Shown: in pieces, positions 1-5,216 of the stretch
Layout: every line of letters begins with the position of its first letter
How positions within the stretch are numbered: position 1 is the first letter of the stretch
Source of the DNA: an uncultured Brevibacterium sp.
Lineage (GTDB): Bacteria; Actinomycetota; Actinomycetes; Actinomycetales; Brevibacteriaceae
NCBI GenBank assembly: GCA_902489185.1
Contig: CABTZC010000089.1
Coordinates: 1 to 7,796 of the forward strand
Reading direction: 5' to 3'
Length of the DNA: 7,796 bases
The notes under the pieces: model-generated
The model's database searches: none
Seen by the model: only the letters and a program-made list of their open reading frames with translations
Told to the model about the DNA's origin: nothing
Made by a program: the position numbers and the translations under genes

Positions 1-614
1 AGTGGCCCTAACTGTTTGGACAATTCATGCCGCAGGTCCCCGACCCTGTCGAGATTGGTTTGCAGTCCGGTGAGTTTACGTAGGGCTTTGTCTTTGCGGC
101 GGCGGTGTTTGAGTACACCGGCGGCTTCTTCGATGAAGCCGCGTCGAGTTTCAGGGTCGGCGTGCAGGATTTCGTCGAGGCGACCTTGCCCCACGATCAC
201 GTGCATTTCTTTGCCCAGGCCGGAGTCGTTGAGGAGTTCTTGAATGTCGAGGAGGCGGGCGGGAGCACCGTTGACGGAGTATTCGCTTCCACCGCTGCGG
301 AAGAGGGTGCGGCTGATGGTGACTTCTGTGTAGTCGATGGGGATTGCGCCGTCAGTGTTGTCGATGGTGAGGCTGACTTCGGCGCGACCCAGGCCCTGTT
401 TTTTGGCAGTGCCTGCGAAGATGACGTCGTCCATTTTGCCGCCACGTAGGTTCTTGGCTCCTTGTTCGCCCATCACCCAGGCAAGAGCATCGACCACATT
501 GGACTTACCGGAACCGTTGGGGCCAACAACACACGTGATACCGGGTTCGAGTTCAAGGGTCGTCGCATGAGCAAACGACTTAAACCCGCGCATCGTGAGT
601 GTTTTGAGGAACAT
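1..614 (-). CDS. smc: Chromosome segregation protein SMC, N-terminal ATPase head (partial; runs off the left edge)
   Basis: SMC is the ATPase of the condensin-like SMC-ScpAB complex that compacts and segregates the chromosome. About 204 codons are visible. The product begins MFLKTLTMRGFKSFA, a typical SMC N-terminus. It carries a perfect Walker A, GPNGSGKS, at residues 31-38, followed by the conserved WVMGEQGAKNLRGG and DDVIFAG stretches. The Q-loop region GLGKEMHVIVGQGRLDEIL, the EEAAG motif and the start of the first coiled coil (KHRRRKDKALRKL) follow. The hinge, second coiled coil, signature motif and Walker B lie outside the window. I chose the ATG at 612-614 because homologues start just before the LTxRGFKSF motif; the next Met (residue 8) would cut the first beta strand. 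The purine-rich AAGAAGG lies only two bases before this ATG, too close for a normal Shine-Dalgarno. The gene is divergent from the symporter gene, and its order with mutM and rnc matches actinobacteria. Confidence 0.97.
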   Translation of the reverse strand, partial: MFLKTLTMRGFKSFAHATTLELEPGITCVVGPNGSGKSNVVDALAWVMGEQGAKNLRGGKMDDVIFAGTAKKQGLGRAEVSLTIDNTDGAIPIDYTEVTISRTLFRSGGSEYSVNGAPARLLDIQELLNDSGLGKEMHVIVGQGRLDEILHADPETRRGFIEEAAGVLKHRRRKDKALRKLTGLQTNLDRVGDLRHELSKQLGP

Positions 615-623
615 AGCCTTCTT

Positions 624-629
624 ATTTTA
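624..629 (-). promoter_or_regulatory. Candidate -10 box for smc (TAAAAT)
   Basis: Read on the minus strand, TAAAAT matches the TATAAT consensus at five of six positions and ends nine bases before the smc ATG. Transcription would then start within a few bases of the start codon, giving a leaderless or nearly leaderless mRNA. That would also explain the badly spaced AAGAAGG. No clear -35 is seen 16-18 bases upstream, so this is only a candidate. Confidence 0.35.
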
Positions 630-635
630 TGTGGT

Positions 636-800
636 GTGCGATCATCGAGGCATGAGGCCCGCGTTTACTGTGGTTCCGTTTCCATATTTGTTTCAAGCAT
701 CACCTATTATTTGGCAATCATTTTGATTGCGGTGGCTTTTGTCATCTTCATCGTGAAGATGGCGCGCTTTTTCGGATGGTTCAGTAGAAAGCGCACTTAA
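636..800 (+). CDS. Possible small single-pass membrane protein (hypothetical)
   Basis: An open frame ending in TAA at 798-800 encodes about 55 residues if read from the GTG at 636. The C-terminal 40 or so residues form one strongly hydrophobic helix (around TYYLAIILIAVAFVIFIV) followed by a basic tail ending RFFGWFSRKRT. This is the layout of a small one-helix membrane protein with its positive tail in the cytoplasm. The opposite strand has several stops across this stretch, so the frame is not a shadow of a minus-strand gene. Against it: no Shine-Dalgarno is visible, the start is a guess (TTG at 711 is another option), and two tandem hairpins (714-730 and 743-761) lie inside the frame. It may instead be chance coding potential in an untranslated leader. 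I recognise no family. Confidence 0.3.
   Translation: MRSSRHEARVYCGSVSIFVSSITYYLAIILIAVAFVIFIVKMARFFGWFSRKRT
714..730. repeat. Perfect 7-bp inverted repeat with 3-base loop
   Basis: GCAATCA - TTT - TGATTGC forms a perfect seven-pair stem with a triloop. It lies 12 bases before a second perfect hairpin, in the smc-symporter intergenic region and inside the small hydrophobic frame. Possible roles are a leader RNA structure or a protein-binding site; none can be shown from the sequence. Confidence 0.6.
741..772 (+). terminator. Terminator-like hairpin followed by a T-run, upstream of the symporter gene
   Basis: CATCTTCA (743-750), loop TCG, TGAAGATG (754-761) is a perfect eight-pair stem. It can be extended by a T-G wobble and a G-C pair at 741-742/762-763. 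A GCGC step and then TTTTT at 768-772 follow on the plus strand, so the arrangement resembles a weak intrinsic terminator for plus-strand transcription. No recognised plus-strand gene lies upstream, so it would act on a leader transcript (attenuation) or on the candidate small ORF it overlaps. The stem is not very GC-rich and four bases separate it from the T-run, so function is uncertain. Confidence 0.35.
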
Positions 801-816
801 ATCACGAAAACTTGTG

Positions 817-822
817 TAGGGT
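817..822 (+). promoter_or_regulatory. Candidate extended -10 of the symporter gene (TGTG-TAGGGT)
   Basis: TAGGGT fits the relaxed actinobacterial TANNNT -10 pattern and is preceded by TGTG, an extended -10 feature. The -35 region is not convincing. A start around 829 would leave about 45 bases of leader before the ATG at 874. Just downstream, GTGTG-TTG-CACAC (821-833) is a short perfect inverted repeat overlapping the end of this box and could be an operator. Confidence 0.25.
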
Positions 823-873
823 GTGTTGCACACGCCGAAGTGTTTTCTAGTGGTTTGGAATTGGCTGGTTCAT

Positions 874-2484
874 ATGCACACTCCAGATTCGAATTCTCAG
901 AACATGCCCGACTACCTGGACGATCTACGTCCAGACCCTGATAAGGGCCGTGAAGTTGATTACAAGTCACCTGGTGAACGCGCAACCGGGATTACCGCTA
1001 AGACGAACGCATTTCGCTGGGCGGGTTTTTCTATTGGACTCGGTATTGCGCTAGCCCTGTGGTTTCTTCTCCCTGAAACTGTGGGGCACAACGCTCGCTT
1101 GACCGCTGCGATCGCAGGGCTGATGGCCACCTGGTGGATGACGGAAGCAATTCCGATTCCGGCAACGGCGTTGGTGCCACTCGTTGCGTTTCCACTGTTC
1201 GCTCAACCCATCGCTGCAGACGGCGCAGAACCCAAACCACTCACGTTCAGCCAGGTTGGCGCCTCGTACGGAAACGCAACAATCTTCCTGTTCATGGGCG
1301 GATTCTTCATTGCGCTTGCCATGCAACGGTGGAATCTGCACCGGCGAATCGCGTTGGGTGTTTTGCGGATCATGCCCAACAGTCCCGGCGCAATGATCGC
1401 AGGGTTCATGATCGCGACCGCTTTCTTGTCCATGTGGGTGTCGAACACCGCAACGGCCGTCATGATGCTTCCCATCGGAATGTCAGTGCTCACGCTGGTA
1501 AACGAGGCCACCGGCAAGTCATCAACCACCTCGGTGACGGAGATCGTTCAATCAAAGTTCGGAACCGCGCTGATGCTGGGTATTGCATATGCCGCGTCGT
1601 TGGGGTCGCTCGGAACACTGATCGGTACTCCGCCTAACACGTTCCTAGCCGGATACATGGCGGAGACTCAAGGAGTGTCCATCAGCTTTGTGGGCTGGAT
1701 GGCTGTCGGTGTTCCCATTTCTGCTGTCTTCCTTGTAATCACGTGGTTTCTGCTGGTCAAGGTGCTGTTTAAACCAGAGATTTCCGAGATTCCCGGCGGC
1801 AACGAGCTCATTCGCAAAGAGCTCGACCGGTTGGGCCCCATCTCTTCCGGTGAAATACGAGTGTTGTGCGTCTTCATCCTGACCGCGCTTGCGTGGATTA
1901 CCATTCCGCTTATTTTCGAGAAACCGCCTATTGACGACGCAGGCATAGCCATGGCTAGTGGCCTGTTGCTGTTCTTGCTCCCTGCAGGTGCGGAACGAGG
2001 CGTGAAGCTCCTTGACTGGCAGAGCGCTAAGGAACTGCCGTGGGATGTGCTGTTGCTGTTCGGTGGTGGACTTGCGTTGTCGAGCATGTTTGAAAAGTCC
2101 GGGCTCACCAAGGTGATCGGAGACATGGCGGCCGGAATGGCCGGGGTGCCGCTCATCCTTGTCATTGCGGTGCTTGCGGGTGCAATTTTGTTCCTCACGG
2201 AGCTGACGTCAAACACTGCGACCGGTGCCACGTTCATTCCGGTGGCTGCCGGTATAGCAATGGGTATGGACGTCAATGTCCTGCTGTTCGCTGCACCGGT
2301 TGCGTTGGCCGCAACGTGCGCGTTCATGCTACCCGTGGCCACGCCTCCAAACGCCGTTGCCTACGGTTCCGGCTATGTGACGATCGGGCAAATGGTCCGA
2401 GGTGGTATCTGGCTCAACCTGATCGGTATCGTACTCATCACGCTGGCGTCCACGACCTTGCTGACGTGGGTGTTCGGTTTGTGA
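874..2484 (+). CDS. DASS/SLC13 family divalent anion:sodium symporter
   Basis: This is an inner-membrane secondary transporter of the divalent anion:Na+ symporter family, whose members import C4-dicarboxylates, citrate, sulfate or similar anions with Na+. From the ATG at 874 the product is 536 residues. A hydrophilic N-terminal tail of about 48 residues is followed by many hydrophobic segments. Family landmarks are WWMTEAIPIPATAL (residues 87-100), the first SNT motif (190-192, in WVSNTATAVMMLP), GTPPN (251-255), the second SNT motif (446-448, in ELTSNTATGATF) and VATPPNAVAYGSG (488-500). The two SNT motifs mark the Na+/substrate sites on the paired helical hairpins, and both are intact. The frame stays open upstream to a GTG at 823, but that adds a poorly conserved-looking 17 residues; ATG 874 or ATG 904 is more plausible. 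GGA at 857 is a weak, distant ribosome site. The gene converges on the response regulator with 53 bases between; I see no clear terminator there. Substrate cannot be told from sequence. Confidence 0.93.
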   Translation: MHTPDSNSQNMPDYLDDLRPDPDKGREVDYKSPGERATGITAKTNAFRWAGFSIGLGIALALWFLLPETVGHNARLTAAIAGLMATWWMTEAIPIPATALVPLVAFPLFAQPIAADGAEPKPLTFSQVGASYGNATIFLFMGGFFIALAMQRWNLHRRIALGVLRIMPNSPGAMIAGFMIATAFLSMWVSNTATAVMMLPIGMSVLTLVNEATGKSSTTSVTEIVQSKFGTALMLGIAYAASLGSLGTLIGTPPNTFLAGYMAETQGVSISFVGWMAVGVPISAVFLVITWFLLVKVLFKPEISEIPGGNELIRKELDRLGPISSGEIRVLCVFILTALAWITIPLIFEKPPIDDAGIAMASGLLLFLLPAGAERGVKLLDWQSAKELPWDVLLLFGGGLALSSMFEKSGLTKVIGDMAAGMAGVPLILVIAVLAGAILFLTELTSNTATGATFIPVAAGIAMGMDVNVLLFAAPVALAATCAFMLPVATPPNAVAYGSGYVTIGQMVRGGIWLNLIGIVLITLASTTLLTWVFGL

Positions 2485-2537
2485 GGTGCCTGGCCGAGGT
2501 GTCAGCTCCTTGCGTGGCGTGAAGGCTGGGCTGTGCC

Positions 2538-3179
2538 TCACTTTGGAATATAGATTTTGTGTTGGATTGCCCGGAGTATCAGCTGGCTGACGCTTTGAGC
2601 GTGTAGTTTGGTTCGGAGCCGTTCAGCATGTGTGCGAACGGTCGCCACGGAGCAGTGTTCCCTTTTAGCAATGTCTGTATAGGTCAGTCCGTCGCACAGG
2701 AGAAGAAGTATCTCTTCTTCTTTTTGGGTGAGTTTTTCTGTCAGTGGCGCTGAAGGATCTGGTCGAGTCAGGATCAGGTCTTCGCGCAGGGTGGCTAGGT
2801 AGCGAGCTGGTTCATCGTGGACGATGTGCGTTAGCACGTCGACAAAGCGTTCAGGTGGAAGTGATTTGTTCATGACGGCTACTGCCCCGGATTCGAGCAT
2901 GTGACGTATGCCTGGACCTGATGCTGTGGTGGTCAGTGCCACCACAGTTTGGTTGGGGTTGTTTGCACGGATTTGCGCGGTTGCGGTAATTCCGCTGATT
3001 CCCGGAGGCATGGAGATGTCCATGAGGACAATGTCAGGGCGTAATTGGCCGGCGAGGTCTACTGCGTGCTCGCCTTGTCTTGCCGAACCCACCACGGTAA
3101 AGCCTTGAGCCTCGCTAAGCACGTGTTCAAGACCTCTCAGCGCCCATGAGTCGTCATCACACAAAAGTACGTTTGTCAT
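2538..3179 (-). CDS. Two-component response regulator, NarL/LuxR family
   Basis: This is a cytoplasmic DNA-binding response regulator of 213 residues, the usual length for the family. The N-terminal receiver domain (about 1-122) shows the acidic pocket DDD at 8-10, the phospho-acceptor Asp54 (in VLMDISMP), the switch Thr83 and the conserved Lys105. The loop after Asp54 reads MPPGISG, one residue longer than the common MPxxDG. A linker leads to a LuxR-type helix-turn-helix (about 146-208). It contains LTQKEEEIL (150-158) and a recognition region around DIAKREHCSVATVRTHAERLRTKL. The ATG overlaps the stop of the lipoprotein gene in an ATGA, so the two are probably co-transcribed and translationally coupled. 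The likely partner is the HisKA_3 kinase at 5217-6449, the only kinase in the window. Target genes are unknown; the neighbouring exported-protein genes are the natural candidates. Confidence 0.95.
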   Translation of the reverse strand: MTNVLLCDDDSWALRGLEHVLSEAQGFTVVGSARQGEHAVDLAGQLRPDIVLMDISMPPGISGITATAQIRANNPNQTVVALTTTASGPGIRHMLESGAVAVMNKSLPPERFVDVLTHIVHDEPARYLATLREDLILTRPDPSAPLTEKLTQKEEEILLLLCDGLTYTDIAKREHCSVATVRTHAERLRTKLHAQSVSQLILRAIQHKIYIPK

Positions 3180-4396
3180 GGCACGTGTGGTGAAACCGCT
3201 AAGGTCCAGTGTTGCCGTGTACGCGCCGTGATCGCATCAAACCCAGGAACCTCCAACGTCCGAGTCAACGACCCATCCTTTTTACTAAACGACTTAATCA
3301 CGGTGCCGTCCTCGAGTTCAGCCAAAATATGAATGCCCTCAGGCGAAAAAGCCGCATTACCAACCGCAAAAAACTGTTCCGACTCCTGGATCTGGAACAA
3401 CTTCTCGGTCACTCCCGTATCAATATTCGTCTGCCAAAACGAACCATTCACTGCAAGCCATCGAATTGATGAACCATCACGAGAACCAAGCTCATAATAG
3501 GGGCTCACAAGAAACTGAGGATCTTCATAAATAAACCGCGAACCGTCTGCATTCTTCATGGGGACATCTTTATGTTTACCGGTCTTGGTGTCCCGAATAC
3601 GCACAAAAGCCTTATACGTGTATCTAGGCTCACCCGATTTGGACTTCTGCACCTTTTCAGTTTCCAATAATTGAACGACTCTGCCGTTCACACACGGCAA
3701 CGGCTCGCTCGAAGTCTCAGAATCATTAATTCGAGTCATTTCGACAATCCGTTGCTTCCCATCAGAAGTGCCACTGGCCTGCACAAAAGCTGTCGCGTTA
3801 TCACGCAGCTCCGGTGGAGCGTGCTTCACTGTTTCTCCGGTCGCATCGCCAAGAGCGTAAAGAACCCCATCACACTCCGAACCAGTCAGAAAGATTCCAT
3901 CAAGATCCGTAGTGGAATACCCCTGCGGAGTGATGGTTTCCGTAGACGCGTGATATGACGACCCATCTTCACTCCACCCATTATTCATCAGCGCAAAAAC
4001 TTCATCGGAAGTTGTACTCGGATACAAATACGTCGTCACTTCTGTCTTCGGATGGTCAACCTTGACCACCCGGTCCGACACGAAATAATCATACTTACGA
4101 TCAATAGCAACAAGCGTGTCACCTTGCCAGATCGGCGTAGCAATGGCCATCGGTTCGATCTTTAACGCTTGAACAGACCCGTCCCTATCAAACGTCACCA
4201 AATAACTTGTGTTGATGCCAGGAACTGTATCCATTTCCCGTGCAATGGGACTCAGCTGCGTAGCAAAAAAAGTATCTTCTGTGATGCGGAATTCGTCCTC
4301 ACTGACCACCACACCCGAACGGTCAAACCACGAACACCCCGACAAACATGCAGCAACAAACCACACAACACACACCGAAGCGATCGACCTTTTCAT
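3176..4396 (-). CDS. Predicted lipoprotein of unknown function, coupled to the response regulator
   Basis: The 406-residue product starts with a lipoprotein signal peptide: MKR, a hydrophobic core, then a lipobox LSGC with the lipidated Cys at residue 21. The mature protein should be anchored to the outer face of the cytoplasmic membrane. I recognise no family. The mature part is beta-rich in appearance, with repeated short strands and turns of the type FSPEGIHILAELEDGTVI near the C-terminus and DGSSIRWLAVNGSFW before it. A beta-propeller-like fold is therefore possible but unproven. Two mature-region cysteines (in GSECDG and LPCVNG) could form a disulfide. The stop overlaps the start of the response regulator by four bases, which suggests one operon and a shared role such as sensing accessory or system output. 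Base use is visibly more A/T-rich than in mutM or the symporter gene. No strong Shine-Dalgarno precedes the ATG at 4394-4396. Confidence 0.85.
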   Translation of the reverse strand: MKRSIASVCVVWFVAACLSGCSWFDRSGVVVSEDEFRITEDTFFATQLSPIAREMDTVPGINTSYLVTFDRDGSVQALKIEPMAIATPIWQGDTLVAIDRKYDYFVSDRVVKVDHPKTEVTTYLYPSTTSDEVFALMNNGWSEDGSSYHASTETITPQGYSTTDLDGIFLTGSECDGVLYALGDATGETVKHAPPELRDNATAFVQASGTSDGKQRIVEMTRINDSETSSEPLPCVNGRVVQLLETEKVQKSKSGEPRYTYKAFVRIRDTKTGKHKDVPMKNADGSRFIYEDPQFLVSPYYELGSRDGSSIRWLAVNGSFWQTNIDTGVTEKLFQIQESEQFFAVGNAAFSPEGIHILAELEDGTVIKSFSKKDGSLTRTLEVPGFDAITARTRQHWTLAVSPHVP

Positions 4397-4427
4397 AGTG
4401 CTTACTATCTTTCTATATAAGTGAGAA
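4397..4427 (-). promoter_or_regulatory. Candidate promoter region of the lipoprotein-regulator operon
   Basis: On the minus strand a TTATATAGA stretch (about 4412-4420) gives good -10 candidates (TATATA or TATAGA) just upstream of the lipoprotein ATG. The matching -35 would fall inside the inverted repeat at 4428-4458 and resembles TTGACA poorly (TTCTGG). A regulated promoter needing an activator is possible. The sequence next to the start codon on the plus strand is AGTGCTTAC, close to AGTACTTAC upstream of the hydrolase gene. Confidence 0.35.
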
Positions 4428-4458
4428 CTGTGGCGCCAGAATAGTCATGACGCCACAG
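4428..4458 (-). terminator. Inverted repeat: possible terminator of the hydrolase gene or operator of the lipoprotein gene
   Basis: CTGTGGCG (4428-4435) and CGCCACAG (4451-4458) form a perfect eight-pair stem with a 15-base loop. It starts 12 bases beyond the hydrolase stop codon in the minus-strand direction. The following bases on that strand are TTCTCACTT, a broken T-run, so it may be a weak intrinsic terminator. Because it also covers the expected -35 region of the lipoprotein promoter, it could instead be a protein-binding palindrome. Confidence 0.5.
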
Positions 4459-4470
4459 CCGGTTCAGAGG

Positions 4471-5092
4471 TCAGTAAGTTCTCCAAGTCTTGGTCTTACT
4501 AGATTTAACTATGTCTTTAGGATAAACACCGGGACCGCCGTTACCATCAAGATCTACCTTCGCACTGTTCTTATAAGCCGCCCAGACAAGTTGCGAGCAG
4601 TTCATCTTCTTGCCATACGGCTTTTTATTCGTTGCGAAGTAAATGTTGTATGGCTTGTTCAGTAGATGATCTTGAGCGTACCAACCTGTACGAACACGTG
4701 CTTTTTCTTTAACATTCACGTACATTAGTTTGCTACCTCGGTACACTTTTACCTGGTTAGTTGCCTTTCGATGGCTCTTTCGCAGCACGGGTTTCTCTAT
4801 CGAACTCGTATTCTGCTTTATCTTTCTGCCACTGAGCTTCCTCTTCTTCAGCAGCCTGGAGCGCGTCGTCAACGACTTGCTCATAGCTTTGACCGTTTTC
4901 TTCCGCATACTCGCGAAGTCCGGCACTCATTTCTTCTTCAGTGGTTCCTGGATTCAGTTCAACAAGACGTTCAACTGCTTCTTCTGTACTCATCGACGAG
5001 TCTTTTGCCGTTGCATGAGCCGGTCCGCTAAGAACACTGGCAACAAGCAACGCGACTATGCTGGTGGACACGAGGAAAGGTGTTTTCTTCAT
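4471..5092 (-). pseudogene. Secreted permuted NlpC/P60 (YiiX/YebB-like) hydrolase, apparently frameshifted and lacking its His half
   Basis: Two overlapping minus-strand frames look like the two ends of one gene. The first (4757-5092, 111 residues) has a good Shine-Dalgarno (GGAG, five bases before the ATG). Its signal peptide has probable cleavage after AHA at residue 27, and a charged helical region follows (TEEAVERLVELNPG, then a Glu/Lys-rich stretch). The second, one base off (+1), carries VKVYRG to the TGA at 4471-4473. That part holds the hallmark C-terminal end of permuted papain-like YiiX/YebB hydrolases: KPYNIYF, NCSQLVWAAYK with the probable catalytic Cys at 4597-4599, and DLDGNGGPGVYPKDI. 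Members of this fold have a GD...H segment between these parts; neither frame contains it. An internal deletion that also shifted the frame is the simplest reading. Alternatives are a sequencing error plus an unusual family member, or an intact 111-residue secreted protein next to a hydrolase remnant. The gene is divergent from the kinase. Confidence 0.6.
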
Positions 5093-5097
5093 GAGAG

Positions 5098-5101
5098 CTC
5101 C
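5098..5101 (-). promoter_or_regulatory. Ribosome binding site of the secreted hydrolase gene
   Basis: GGAG on the minus strand, five bases before the ATG at 5090-5092. It fixes the start at the residue that begins the signal peptide MKKTPFLV, and suggests that initiation of this gene is still intact even though the downstream frame is broken. Confidence 0.6.
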
Positions 5102-5151
5102 AAAGTGAAGTACTTACGTAACCTCTGAACAGGTCACACTTTGAAAGTACT
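5101..5151. promoter_or_regulatory. Cluster of palindromes in the hydrolase/kinase divergent region
   Basis: The 124-base gap between the divergent genes holds several symmetrical elements. These are AAGTACTT (5108-5115), TTACGTAA (5114-5121), a second AGTACT (5146-5151) 37 bases from the first, and a seven-base inverted repeat CAAAGTG (5101-5107) / CACTTTG (5137-5143). The density of dyads suggests an operator region for one or both genes, possibly for the response regulator encoded nearby. No known consensus is matched. Confidence 0.35.
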
Positions 5152-5186
5152 AATCACGAAGTGGCTCTCACATCCGTCATTTAACG

Positions 5187-5192
5187 TATATT
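5187..5192 (+). promoter_or_regulatory. Candidate -10 box of the histidine kinase gene (TATATT)
   Basis: TATATT matches TATAAT at five of six positions. It lies 24 bases before the ATG, which would give a short leader containing the GGGGAG ribosome site. There is no recognisable -35 at the proper distance. Confidence 0.35.
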
Positions 5193-5205
5193 CTTGATCA
5201 CTTCC

Positions 5206-5211
5206 GGGGAG
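5206..5211 (+). promoter_or_regulatory. Strong ribosome binding site of the histidine kinase gene
   Basis: GGGGAG lies five bases before the ATG at 5217, which supports that ATG as the start codon. Confidence 0.65.
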
Positions 5212-5216
5212 ATTAC

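Noticed and set aside
105..449. Plus-strand frame of 114 codons at the left end
   Set aside because: It is antisense to the SMC ATPase head, whose Walker A and Q-loop motifs show that the minus strand is the coding one.
823..873. GTG at 823 as the symporter start, adding 17 residues
   Set aside because: The extra residues are not family-like, overlap the best -10 candidate and short palindrome, and have no ribosome site; ATG 874 is preferred.
1668..2342. Long open frame on the minus strand (224 codons) inside the symporter gene
   Set aside because: It lies wholly antisense to the conserved symporter sequence. Its product is a Ser/Thr/Ala/Met-rich composition artefact with no recognisable motif.
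2485..2537. Bidirectional terminator between the symporter and the response regulator
   Set aside because: Only short, interrupted repeats (GTGAGG/CCTCAC 50 bases apart, and CCTT/AAGG) are present and there is no T-run, so I do not call one.
4757..4926. Programmed +1 frameshift joining the two hydrolase frames
   Set aside because: No clear slippery site or stimulatory structure is seen, and joining the frames would still give a protein without the His segment, so a mutation explains it better.
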